Positions 40,521 to 51,824 of a stretch of DNA of 64,000 nt are shown here, one piece after another. Each line of letters opens with the position of its first letter. The stretch's first letter is position 1. Under the pieces are notes generated by a model, which was not told the DNA's origin, made no database searches, and saw only the letters and a program-made list of their open reading frames with translations. The stretch is taken from the NCBI RefSeq assembly GCF_016808095.1, contig NC_068972.1, positions 22,622,289 through 22,686,288 of the forward strand, written 5' to 3'. This stretch comes from Vigna angularis. Lineage: Eukaryota; Streptophyta; Magnoliopsida; Fabales; Fabaceae. Both the position numbers and the translations under genes were made by a program.

Positions 40521-41060
40521 TCCCAATGTATGATCCGAAACAAGGATAATGCATGACTAAATCATTCAATTAATGCAATTATGTATGCAAATGGTCTAAA
40601 CTAAGATATGAATGCAATTACATTTTATTTACTCATCAATTTCGCATAGTGGTGGTTCTGGTTGTGTTTCATTTGTGGTTTGCGATTTTGCATATCTGCA
40701 ATTTGGACTTTGGGAATTAGGGTTCAATGGTGGAACAAAATTGTTGTCGTAAGGCGGATTTGCAATTTGATTTTACATATTTGAACATGGTTTGCGCAAA
40801 AGGGTGGTAAAGATGGCGTTGTGGTTAATTGTTGTTCGCGATGACTCTAATGGTGGTGGTTCAACTTTTTGTTTGGTACCCTTTGTGCTTCTAGTGTATG
40901 TCATGAGTGTGGCTTAAAAAATTATGTATGTGGTTATTTTCTTCTTAACCTTTATCGGGATTGTTTTATATTATTTCATAAATGTTTGTAAGTCTAGGAA
41001 GTAGCTTAAATTGAACCGTGTTGGAGATTAATTAAATAAAGATGGTTATGTGTTGTAGAA

Positions 41061-41080
41061 GTTGTGTGTGTGTGTGTGTG
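41061..41080. repeat. (TG)n microsatellite
   Basis: About nine uninterrupted TG dinucleotides are visible. Confidence 0.9.
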
Positions 41081-42095
41081 AGTGCCTCTATCTGATAAGA
41101 TCTTTATCATATTTGTTAGTCTGGGAAGATGGAGGAGGTGTGAAAAATAAAACAAAACAAATCCAATCACCATGTTGGACCGGCCACGTGTGCAAAAATC
41201 ATACAGCTCATTCAAACACTACCAACGTGTAGAGAATGTCGTTAACTATTTGGACGATATCATGAAAAAGGATCAAATTGAACATAAATTACGAAAATTA
41301 CGATCATATTGAACACTAAAAAAAAGAGTTTTACCTTGAACAAAGGTAACTAAAGTAGAGACACAAAGTAAGACAAACTAAAATAAATACATAAAACATA
41401 TTAAAATTATATTTTAATAAGGTAATTATGATGTTGTAGTTTGTTTAACTTAAATTTAAACTTATTTAAAATATTTAAAATTTATTTTCTCTAAAAAATA
41501 TAATAAGTTTATTTAATATTTAAAAAATATAATAAGTTTATTTAATATTTTGGTCCTTATATTTATTATTTCTTTTGACTCATATTTTTATGTTTTGAAG
41601 TTAAAACTCGAATGTATTTTGAAGTAAATTTAGTTATTCACATGTATTTATGAATCTATTTCTAGATCAACATTACCTTTATCATTTTGGATATTATGGT
41701 GTATTTATCAATTTAGGTATTGTAATGTATTTTGAAGTATAATGTTGACTTTGTTAATGTATTTCTAGAACAATTAAGATATTGTATGTAATGTATTTGC
41801 CAACAAATTAGATGTCTTTATCATGCTTACTTCTATACAGAAGTCAAACTTCCCATTTATTCACTTTATAACATTACAAATGTTGTCTTCACATTACATA
41901 ACGAGATGCTACATGTATTCATCACAATTACTACAAACCATGGTAATTTCATTTCATCTATGTTTTACAATAGGTCATGAAAATTTCAACAACACTACAT
42001 TAGTTGGACCCACTTTTTGGAATCCTTAAGAGATTTCTCTAAATTATATATCTTCGTCATTTGTCTCACGATAATAACATCTCTTTCACCACTAA

Positions 42096-42212
42096 CATCT
42101 TCACTACACTATTTGAAATAATTACACATTATTACATCTTCACTGTACCATTTGAAATAATTATACCTCACCATATCTTCACTGTACCATTTGAAATAAT
42201 TACAACTCACCA
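42096..42212. repeat. Tandem repeat, 39 bp x 3
   Basis: Three copies of a unit starting (c/t)atcttcact begin at 42096, 42135 and 42174, each with atttgaaataatta in the middle. As 39 is divisible by three, the array keeps frames open on both strands; those frames are by-products. Confidence 0.9.
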
Positions 42213-43414
42213 CATCTTCAATATCATTATGTTCTTCAATAGAACCATAAAAAAACAAATATTTATTATCAACAATTATTTTTTGAAAAAAATCTGAAAT
42301 CAAAAAGAAATTTCATGAATTTAACCTTATAGTTATGACAACTCTAAAATTGTTTTATAGCATTCTTAACCGTTATAAATGTTCTCAAAATTGCAACATT
42401 TCCATAGTTCCAAATGGATGTTACTCCTAACCCTCTGTTTCCACCACATAAGAGGAACTATGATAGTTTTCCATCCCAAACCATTACAATCTGAAATACA
42501 AAATTTATACTTCAAAAAGTACAATAATTGTATTCCAGATTTTAGTAGTTGATAACTCCCTATTTTTTCACTTTTATTTGTGTTTAGGAGTTTAAATTAA
42601 TCTATTTTTCTTTTTAAATGTTTAGAACTAGGCTAGTTTTATGTTTTTCTTTAGTTTTGTAATATTTTAGTTAAAAAGAAGTTTTTAGAGGTATTTTTAG
42701 TGATTTTAAATAAGTAAGCATTTTAGCTTTTCTAAATTTTTTATAAAAAATGTTTTTCTTTAGTTTTTGTTTAAATAGTTTTTCTTATTTCTTTAATTGC
42801 TAGATAGTCCTTGTTCTTCTTTCTTTTATTGTGATTAGTCTTTTTCTAAATTCTTCTTATTTGTAGGGGAGCCCTAAGTCAAAGGGGCTGGTCAACAAAA
42901 AGAAAAAAAATAGGAGTTGGCTGTTAATGAAACGCGCGTTTTGATTTCTCATTGAGCTATATTTTGGACAGAAGAAATTGGTGTCAGACCAATGTTTATC
43001 CTCTGCCTTCTTGTCTGGTTCATCCTTTGCGTATTGTGTTTTTTAATCTTAATTGTTTTGAAACTGGGTAGAAAGAAGAAAGTGTTCTGTGAAGTTTCTG
43101 GGATGGAATGAAGCCTTTCATGTTTTAATGCTAAAACCATAAGATATTGGTTTGGGTCTGTGTTCGTACACGCTTTCGTTTGGGACCCAGCTGAAGGTTA
43201 CATATTATTGAAACGCATTTTGATTTTACATTTCATTTTGGGCATATTAAAGAAGAGAATTCTCTTAAACGTGTTTCATTTATAAGAAACGTCCGTATTT
43301 TATTTTTTATTTTTCTTCTGTGCTTGCATACATACCCGTTAGGTTGAAGGCATGTTGCGACTTCTGACTCTTAATTAAAGCTTGCTTTTTCTTTTCTACA
43401 CACATATTAATTGC

Positions 43415-43417
<3 letters not shown>

Positions 43418-43479
<62 letters not shown>
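43418..43479. repeat. (TA)n microsatellite
   Basis: About 30 AT dinucleotides lie some 215 bp left of the LARD-like element. Confidence 0.95.
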
Positions 43480-43480
<1 letters not shown>

Positions 43481-43696
43481 GATATGCATTGTCTATTGTT
43501 ATACCTGCAATCAAATTAAATTAAAATTATAAAAAGGCAAGTAGAATTTATGCTAATATTTAATGTTATTATAATAAATTTGAATATTATATGTTTATAA
43601 TATAATTCTTATATTTTATTTTGATTAAATATAAGACGCTTATTTGTTAGTGATAAATATAAATTTTAATAATTAGAAAATAATCAGAGCATCTTT

Positions 43697-44221
43697 TGTA
43701 TCGTACGATTCTCTTGGTATATTGGGGTCGTCCTTTTAGAACCGTTGTCTTGGGGTTGTCCTTCCGGTACTGTCTTCTCGTGACTATTTCTCCGAGGTTG
43801 TTATCCTGAGGTCGTCCTTATGAGGTCGTCCTCCCAAGGTCGTCATTCCGTGGTCGTCCTCCCATGACTGTGTCTAGTGACAATGACTCATTAAGCCCCT
43901 TATGCAAATTAAGGTGTGATTGGGCCGTTACTAGGCCAGCGAAAGGTAAAGGCTCGTCATCAACTAGTATAAATAAAGGTCTTAGATAGACTTTAGGGTC
44001 ACGATGCACATTATATTCATCACCTGCTTAGCTAACCGATCGATTATGTTACTAATTTTAGCGTTAGAATGCCTTTGACAAGTACCCGCCCGCATGGCTT
44101 TGACGAGAAGGAGGTAGAGCGAACGTAACTTGGAGGATGGAGGACCACTAGAGAGCTCGTCCAGTCTTCAAGACAACTTGGAGTGCTTTGAGGAAGAGAC
44201 TTCAACCATATACCCGAAACA
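43697..44221 (+). repeat. LARD 5' LTR (525 bp)
   Basis: The U3 part carries copies of a 14-bp phrase (ggtcgtcctcccga and variants). A likely TATA box is in agtataaataaaggtc near 43968-43980. It retains a ~120-bp segment (about 44075-44195) missing from the right LTR. Confidence 0.88.
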
Positions 44222-44309
44222 TTTTGGCGCCCACCGTGGGGCCAAACGAGTATCCCCCATTGTAGCCATAAGGAACCAGTGAGTGGTGCTTTAAAGGACG
44301 TCAACCTTT

Positions 44310-45063
44310 CAGCCTCAGGAAGTCGACCATTCAACTGCTCGGTCATCCGACCTCACAAATACTTAGCCAAATTTGGCATCAAGCATCCGGCCATCCGGCC
44401 TCAATTGCTCGACCATTCAGTCTCATAGATACTTAGCCAAATTTGGCATCAAGCATTAGGCCATCCGACCTCACAGATACTTAGCCAAATTTGGCATCAA
44501 GCATTCGACCATCCGACCTCACAAATACTTAGTCAAATTTGGCATCAAGCATCCAGCCATCCAGCCTCAACTACTCGGCCATTCAGCCTCACAAGTAATT
44601 AGCCAAATTTGGCATCAAGCATCCAACCATCCGACCTTAACTGCTCGACCATTCAGTCTCACAGGTACTTAGCCAAATTTGGCATCAAGCATCCGGCCAT
44701 CTAGCCTCAACTGCTCGGTCAATCGACCTCAGGTATTTAGCCATTCGGCCTCATATGCTCGGCCATTCAACCTCAACTGCTCGGCAATTCGGCCTCAACT
44801 GCTCGGCCATTCGGCCTTACAGGTACTTAGCCAAATTTGGCATCAAACATCCGATCATCCGGTCTCAACTGCTCGGTCATTCGGCCTCACAGGTAATTAG
44901 CCAAATTTGGCATTAAGCATCCGATCATTCGGCCTTACAAGTACTTAGCCAAATTCGGGATCAAGCATTCGGTCATCCGGCCTCAACTGCTCGGTCATCC
45001 GACCTCACAGGTACTTAGCCAAATTTGGCCTCAAGCATTCGGCCATCCGGCCTCAACTGCTCG
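44310..45063 (+). repeat. LARD internal tandem repeat family A (about 48 or 70 bp units)
   Basis: The phrase acttagccaaatttggcatc recurs about nine times. It alternates with variable numbers of ggccatccggcctca and actgctcggccattcggcctca blocks, so units are of two main sizes. Frames here are repeat by-products. Confidence 0.85.
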
Positions 45064-45079
45064 ATCATACTTTGGACTC

Positions 45080-45365
45080 AAAGGAATCCCAGTCGGCCTC
45101 ACCGAAGGTCGGTGACCGTGGATCTTCACCAAAGGAATCCCGGTCGGCCTCACCGAAGGTCAGCAACCGTGGATCTTCACCAAAGGAATCTCGGCCAGCC
45201 TCATCGAAAGTCGGCGACCGTGGATTTTCACCAAAGGAATCCCGGCCGGCCTCACCAAAGGTCGGCGACCGTGGATCTTCACCAAAGGAATCACAGCCGG
45301 CCTCACCAAAGGTCGGCGACCGTGGATATTCACCAAAACAATTCCAGCCAGCCTCATCGAAGGAT
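45080..45365 (+). repeat. LARD internal tandem repeat family B (51 bp x 5.5)
   Basis: Units begin aaaggaatcccgg at 45080, 45131, 45182, 45233, 45284 and (partial) 45335. Each is 51 bp, that is 17 codons, so repeats stay in frame. They give open frames on both strands, for example 45072-45371 (+) with repeated KESRPASPKVGDRG and 45160-45357 (-). Confidence 0.92.
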
Positions 45366-45540
45366 CAGTAGTGTATCCAGTTCAACCAACAAAGGCAAGA
45401 CCCGTTTTTCCAACCATCCATCGTGATCAACGAACAAAGAGGACAGAGACAAAAGCCAACCAGAGAACCCGTCCTTATCAGGAAGGTCATGTATAAAACC
45501 CCTTCGCAGAATAACATCATGCTCGGGCTTGGGGGGCTTG

Positions 45541-45930
45541 TGTAGGTCCTCTTGTTACTGTATGTTCCTTTTGGGGTCGTCTTCCCGGGGCCGTCCTCCC
45601 GTGGTCGTCCTCCCGAGGTCGTCCTCCCGAGGTCGTCTTCCCGAGGTCGTCCTCCCGAGGTCATCCTCCCGTGGTCGTCCTCCCGTGGTCGTGTCTAGTG
45701 GTAATGACTCATTAAGCCCCTGATGCAAATTAAGGTGTGATTGGGCCATCATTAGGCCAGCGAAAGGTAAATACCAATCACCAACTAGTATAAATAAAGG
45801 TCCTAGGTATGACTTTAGGGTCACGGTGCACATTATATGCATCACTTGCTTAGCTAATTGATCAGTTATATTATTAACTTGAGCGTCGGAGTGCCTTTGA
45901 GTAAAGAACTTCAACCCTATACTCGAAACA
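45541..45930 (+). repeat. LARD 3' LTR (390 bp)
   Basis: Its U3 holds about eight tandem 14-bp copies of ggtcgtcctcccga-type between about 45575 and 45695, more regular than in the 5' LTR. A deletion between gtgcctttga and aagaacttcaacc removed about 120 bp. Confidence 0.88.
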
Positions 45931-46246
45931 TCTTTAATTAATTAAAATTATATTATAAAGATAAGTTTATTGAAACATTAATTCTAACTATTTAATGTAA
46001 TATGATGAAATATACCTAAAGGACTTTTCTTACATTTATATGATTAATTAGAATAAAATATTTATTATGATTCTTAATTTTCCAACAAGAATTAGGAAAT
46101 GTGACATAATTTAATAGTTTTATCATAAGGTTAAATGAGTTTAATTGAGTAAGACTTTAGTCCACATGCAAGTTTTATGTTAATAGATTCATTGGTAAAG
46201 ACATGTTTCCATTGGTAAAACATGACATTTATTTTAATCTCAAATT

Positions 46247-47013
46247 ATGATAATGAACATGATTTTTGAATTTGCAGTTTCTCAATCTGTGAATATTTAT
46301 AATATCAAATGTGGTATTCCCGAGTTGAAAGGTGATAATTATAAGGTTTGGAAGGAGAGAGTTCTTCTTCATTTAGGTTGGATGGACATTGATTATGCTA
46401 TTAGGAAACCAGAACCATCAGGTATTACTAAGACCAACACTTTATGAAAAATGGGAGAGGTCAAGTCGTCTCTTTATAACGTTCATAAAACCAACATTTC
46501 TGGTAGGATCCAGGGTTTAGTTGACCAGTATGAGAATGCCAAGGATTTACTAAGGGCTATTGATGAGTAATTTACCACATCTGATAAATCTCTTGCCGGC
46601 ACCCTTATAATGCAGTTTTCATCCTTAAAACTCACTGGAATTAAGAGAGTGTGTGATCATATCATGCGCATAAGGAACATTGTGGCTTAACTAAAAGCTT
46701 TGGAAGTTACCATGTATAATTCTTTCCTAGCACACTATATTTTGTGCAATTTTCCTCACCATTATGCCCCATTTAAAATCTCTTACAACACACACAAAGA
46801 TAAGTGGTCTATTAATGAATTAATGATCATGTGTGTTCAAGAAGAAGAAAAACTATTGATAGAATAAGGGGAGAAGGTGAACTTGACCACTTCTTTTAAG
46901 AATAAGAAGAACCAAGTTAATAAGAAGGAAAATATTCCTGCTCAACCAGTTATTAAGAAGAAGTTCAAGTGTTTCTTTTGTAAAAATAAGGGACACATGA
47001 AGAAAGAATGTCC
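46247..47013 (+). pseudogene. Copia (+) gag with zinc knuckle, broken
   Basis: 46247-46447 has the gag start (IPELKGDNYKVWKERVLLHL, GWMDIDYAIRKPEP) and then a stop. Further in-frame stops occur near 46568 and 46687. A CX2CX4HX4C knuckle (CFFCKNKGHMKKEC) is intact at 46970-47011 and is followed by a stop. Confidence 0.85.
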
Positions 47014-47268
47014 ATAGTTTAAGGATTGACTTGAAAGGAAAGGTTTATTTGCTTTTGTCTGTTATGAATCTAATATGACTAGTTTTAATCATAACACATG
47101 ATGGATTGATTCTAGATCTACAATCCATGTTTCTAATACCTTGTAGAATATGGAAAACCTAAGGAAACCGATGGAAAGTGAGCAATGCATCTATCCAGAA
47201 AGCAAGATGAGTTCACATGTAGAAGTCGTTGGGACATGCAATTTAGTTTTAAGTAGTGGTTTTGTTAT

Positions 47269-48407
47269 ATGTTTAGAAAAGACTTTTATGTTCCTAGTTT
47301 TAACAAGAACTTGATTTCTATTTCACAACTTACACCTTTGGGTTTTCCTATTAATTTTATGGATTCTTGTTTTACTTTATTGAATAAATCCAAAGTTATT
47401 GGCTTTGGGGAATTATGCGACGATCTTTACTCTATTAAATTACAAAACAACATTGCTTATAGTTCTATGCATGTTTCTACTAGGTTAAAAATATGTGTTA
47501 TGAATGAGGATTCTTCTATTTTATGGCACCAAAGATTGGGACATATCTACATTGAGAGAATTAAACGATTAATAAACGACGGAGTACATGGTACTTTAGA
47601 TTTTGCTGATTTTGGGACTTGTGTCGATTGCATTAAGGGAAAGCAAACTAACAAGTCCAAAAGAGGTGTTAAGAGGAGTTCAAGTTTACTAGAAATTATT
47701 CATACAGATATTTGTTGTCCAGATATGGATGCAAGTAGTCCAAAATACTTTATCACCTTTATAAATGATTACTCACGATACATGAATTTGTACTTACTTT
47801 GTTTTAAGGATGAAGCCTTGGATGTCTTTAAAGTTTTTAAGGTTGAAGTAGAGTTACAATGTGGAAAGCAAATTAAGATTGTGAGATCATATAGAGGTGG
47901 AGAGTATTATGGTATATATATAGAGAATGGACAATCACCTGGTCTGTTTGCTAGATTTCTTCAAGAACATGGGATTGTTGCCCAGTACACCATGCCTGGC
48001 TCTCCAGATCAGAATGGTGTGGCAAAAAGAAGAAACCAAACCTTAATGGATATGGTGAGAAGTATGAGGAGTAATTCAAAACTTCCTTAGTACTTGTGGA
48101 CTGAAGCACTTAAGACGACTGTGTATATAGTAAATCGGGTTCCAACTAAGGCTGTTTTAAAAACACCTTTTGAGTTATTCAAAGGTTGGAAACCTAGTTT
48201 ACGACATGTATGTGTTTGAGGATGTCTATAAGAATTTATAACCAACAAGAGAAGAAACTAGACCCAAGGACTATTAGTGGGTATTTTATTGGATATGTCA
48301 AAAAGTCCAAAGGGTATATATTTTATTATCCAACTCATAACACTAGGATTGTGGAATCAAATAATGCAAAGTTTCTTGAAAATGACTTGATTAGTGGGAG
48401 TGATTAA
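47269..48407 (+). pseudogene. Copia (+) integrase, broken and missing a catalytic Asp
   Basis: 47269-48090 encodes pre-integrase (LWHQRLGHI, CVDCIKGKQTNKSKRG) and core (IIHTDICCPD, FITFINDYSRYMNLYLL). The usual RSDRGGEY is RSYRGGEY: the codon at 47890-47892 is tat, so the second acidic residue of the DDE triad is lost. A stop follows at about 48088; the C-terminal part continues at 48210-48407 in another frame. Confidence 0.87.
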
Positions 48408-48576
48408 ATCAAGGTGTTGATCTTGAAAAGGATCACTATGAAGCTCAAACCTCTCAATCAAATGATAGATTCGTAGTTATTCACACCCCTCTAGTTAAAA
48501 ATCGTATTAGACAACCAGTAGTTGAAGTTCCTCAAATTGCTAAGAAGGATAATATAGATCAAGTTGTTGACGAGGA

Positions 48577-48857
48577 GCAACAAGTAAATGTTAAACAACA
48601 AGCTTCTCATCAAGATGTTGAGACAACATTAAAAAGATCTACTAGAATTAAAAGATCAGCAGTTTCTAGTGATTATGAAGTGTATTTGCAAAAATCGGAT
48701 TATAACATTGAAGTAGAAAATGATCCTGAAACATTTTCACAAGCCATGAGTTCTAAGGAATCAAATTTGTGGTATAATGCTATGAAAGATGAGATGGAAC
48801 AAGTAAATGTTGAACAACAAGCTTCTCATCAAGATGTTGAGACAACATTAAGAAGAT
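48577..48857 (+). repeat. In-frame 219-bp tandem duplication in the copia (+) pol
   Basis: The phrase aacaagtaaatgtt at 48579 recurs at 48798. Unit 1 (about 48578-48796) is followed by unit 2, which begins at 48797, is cut at 48857 by the Athila insertion and resumes at 61004. The period is 219 bp (73 codons), so it kept the frame. YLQKSDYNIE and ETFSQAM occur on both sides of the insertion. Confidence 0.85.
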
Positions 48858-51407
48858 TGATGAGTGCATATTTATGCCCACATTTATGTTTGAAAATTAA
48901 AATTTTGATGGGATAATTGTGTTTAAATGGTTGATTTTAAGTGAATTTGTGATGATTGGAATTATTGGGTTTGGGAAATAAAGAGACGTAAAAAGTAAGT
49001 TTTAGCGCATAAATTATTCTTAAATGTTCTAATGTTTATTTGTGCAGCTGAGAATATAAGTTTTATTGGTCCAAATGGCAATTCAAAGCCAAAAATCAGG
49101 TTTTATTTGGAAAATAATGTACAGATGGGCCAAACAGACAACTTTTACCCTTGCACCTCCCAATTTCCCTATATACACCCCTATTCTCTTAACTAGACCC
49201 AAGTACTAAGCCCAACAGTAACCCTATTCTGAATACACCTCCTAAAATTTCCTACCCATACCTCTCTTACCACTAATTAAGCCAGATTTTATTAGATGTT
49301 GCCACGTGTCCAAATCCCTCCACTAACATATCAAACCGTCCAGATAATGCCACGTCACTTATCCTTGCACTAATCAGTGAGCCAATCAAGTTTTGCCACC
49401 TCATCCCTAACCCATGAGCATCATCTTCCACCTTCTCCAACAGAACCCTAGCCGCCACCACCTTCCCGCCGCGCCGCTCCGTCACCGGACAGCCACTGTC
49501 GTGCCGCCGCCGCAAGCCCAACGCCACTGCCGTGCCGTCGTCACCACCACGCCGCGACCTCCGTTCATCTTCTCCCTTCTCGAAACCAAATCGCACAACC
49601 ATCTTCATCCACGCTTCAACGCACACCGCTACCACACCGCAACATCCACCTTCATCGCGCCATTAACGGAGACGCCACCACAACGCCTCTCCTCCATTGA
49701 CGCAACCTTCTTCCATAGCCACTGTCATCTTCATCTTCTCCATTCTCGGAACCCAATCGCGACATCTCCTCGCGGGACACCTTGCCGCCTCCTCCGAAAT
49801 CCATCTTCATCACGCCGTTCCATCATTCTCGCGAGGCCACCACTAGGTGAATCTCTCCACCATAGACGCGAGTCCTCCTTCGCCGGTCACTACCTTGCCG
49901 CAACCATGCGCCGCAAGTAGAGCCACCATAGGTCGAAGTCTCTACGCATCAGACCATCACCGGATCTGCAACCGAGAAACCGCGCCTCCGCTGCCTTCGT
50001 TCTCATCATCGTCTTCACGTCTCCACCTACACTTAGAAAAACCAGATTCACAGAAGGCGAGCTCGAACCAATTCGAACAGCGGCGCAGGAAGAGGCACAT
50101 GAGCTCCCTTTCCCCAATCTGAAACCCTAATTTTGGGTGGGAAAGGGGCTGACACGTGTCAGTCTCCCATTGACTGCGAAAAACTGGTCAAACATAATTG
50201 ATTCTGGTCAACTAAGGGGTTCAGTTGCAATTTTGGGAAATTCAGTTGGGGCTAAAATGCAGATAGAGGAAATTTCGGGGTATTTGTGCAATTTTGAAAA
50301 TTCAGAAAAGCTAAAAGATAAAATTCAGTTGTTGAATTAATTTGGAAATATCAACAGAAAATATCTTCCAAATAATGTTATAATCTTTTAGTTATTTGGA
50401 AGATATAAGATAAAAGATTCTATCAACTGAATACTCAGAGTCCAAGCCCAATCAAGCCCTATATAAAGAGACCCAAGGGAGACTTCACTAAATTCATTCA
50501 TTCACCACTTCTCTCTCTTTTCTTTCATCTTGTATTCAACTCCATTCATGGAGAGCTAAGCATCTAGGGCTATTATGCTGTAATTCCATTATGGATTCTG
50601 AGGTTAGATTGAATTAATGCAATTGTTTATTTTGATTATTGATTTAAGTTGTTCTCTCTCTATGTCTTTCATCTCTCTATCTTGTTAAAAGCAAAGATTT
50701 TTGCATCATAATGTGTTTGAATCTACAAGCATATTGATACTATGAGTTCTAGGGTTTCTAGGTTTAATTGAGAATCTACTTTGATTTAATTTAGGAACTT
50801 TCATATGATTAAATGGTTTTTACTATCAATTGAGAATGTACTTTGATTGATTAGTAATAATTTCAACTATAATCAATTGAGAATTTACTTTGATTGATTA
50901 GCTTTTAATTTGGTTAGGAGATTTAAGAATAGACATGATTAAACACAATAGAATTTGATTGAGAATGTACTTTGGTTGAATTTATTGTGAATAATCTAGA
51001 AAGGTTTTGCATTTGATTGAGAATTTACTTTGGTTAAATGCATGATCGCCCTCATATTAATTAAGAATGTACTTTAATTAATTTGAAACTTAAACAATAA
51101 TCAATTGAACAATTATCCGTGAATAATCGATGACGAGTCTATCTTGGAAAAGCAGTGGAATTAGTCTATTTCATCGTAACTGTTTTTAAGTTTCTTATTT
51201 GGTCTTTAAACATTCTCCAAACATAACTTTTATCCATAAGCATTGCATAACATTCGTAAGAGTCAGATATTCAAAAGCAATTCTATGTTCGTTGGGAGAC
51301 GACTCAAGGTTACTTTAGTCCTATCTACCTTCTTGAATACTACTTGGCAATACTGAAGTTGCCTTGAAAAGTAGTATCAATTTGATAGCTTCAACGACAG
51401 CCTATCA
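48858..51407 (+). repeat. Athila 5' LTR (2550 bp)
   Basis: About 37 differences from the 3' LTR by eye. It contains G-boxes (cacgtg at 49303, gacacgtgtc at 50151), a GC-rich block at about 49430-50120 and a TATA box at 50460. About six degenerate copies of ttgagaatttactttgattg-type lie between about 50770 and 51085. Confidence 0.95.
50460..50467 (+). promoter_or_regulatory. TATA box of the Athila 5' LTR promoter
   Basis: The sequence tatataaa sits about 945 bp before the LTR end and is followed by agagaccc, which would place the U3/R border about 30 bp downstream. The same box is at 60051-60058 in the 3' LTR, where it could drive transcription into the copia remnant. Confidence 0.6.
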
Positions 51408-51411
51408 AATT

Positions 51412-51429
51412 TGGCGTCGTTGTCGGGGA
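51412..51429 (+). other. Athila primer-binding site
   Basis: tggcgtcgttgtcgggga lies four bases after the 5' LTR. It differs at two sites from tggcgccgttgccgggga, the complement of the tRNA-Asp 3' end. Confidence 0.8.
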
Positions 51430-51824
51430 ATACGGTTAGTATTTTAAATATTTTGATTCTTATTTTGATTTTTCTTTTATTTTTTTTATTTTTTATTTTT
51501 ACCTTTATTTTTTTATTTAACGCACATACATTTAATATAATTTGAGTTATTTTATAGTCTTTAGTCATTCTTGGTTTAAAAAAAAAATCTTTGTTCTTGT
51601 TTTTATTAAGAATTTCTCTTGAGAAATACTTGAGGCTAGTTTGAATACACTCTGGCTAGGAAAGACTTGGTACTTAAGTTGTCCATTGTGACGCACCTCT
51701 CTTTCCTGGGAGTGGACCCAACAAGTCTCTCTTATCTCTTATTTGAAATCTTTCTCTAAAGCAAGAACAAAGGTAAAAAAAAGAGAAGTAACAAAGAAAC
51801 AACTTCCAGCAGATTGCGTAGTGC

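Larger units (their letters stand above)
40521..43417. other. Intergenic region with small repeats, no gene seen
   Basis: Contains a (TG)n run at 41061-41080 and a 39-bp triplicate at 42096-42212, listed separately. Small frames such as 41823-42029 and 42949-43140 are not recognisable. Confidence 0.45.
43697..45930 (+). mobile_element. Complete non-autonomous LTR element (LARD-like, Ty3-type) with 5-bp TSD
   Basis: LTRs lie at 43697-44221 and 45541-45930; both start tgta and end gaaaca. A PBS-like site tggcgcccaccgtgggg (44225-44241) follows the left LTR after three bases. A purine tract gggcttggggggct precedes the right LTR. Perfect duplication tcttt lies at 43692-43696 and 45931-45935. The 1.3-kb interior has no gag-pol, only two families of tandem repeats. 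It must be mobilised by an autonomous partner. Confidence 0.9.

Noticed and set aside
45025..45426. 133-codon ORF with repeated RNPGRPHRRSATVDLHQ-type units as a real protein
   Set aside because: It is one of several phases of the 51-bp repeat inside a non-coding LTR element and has no start context.
49414..50122. Plus-strand ORFs of 168 and 91 codons in the Athila LTRs as genes
   Set aside because: They are duplicated only because LTRs are identical by descent, have biased low-complexity composition and match no family. Treated as a finding about the GC block instead.
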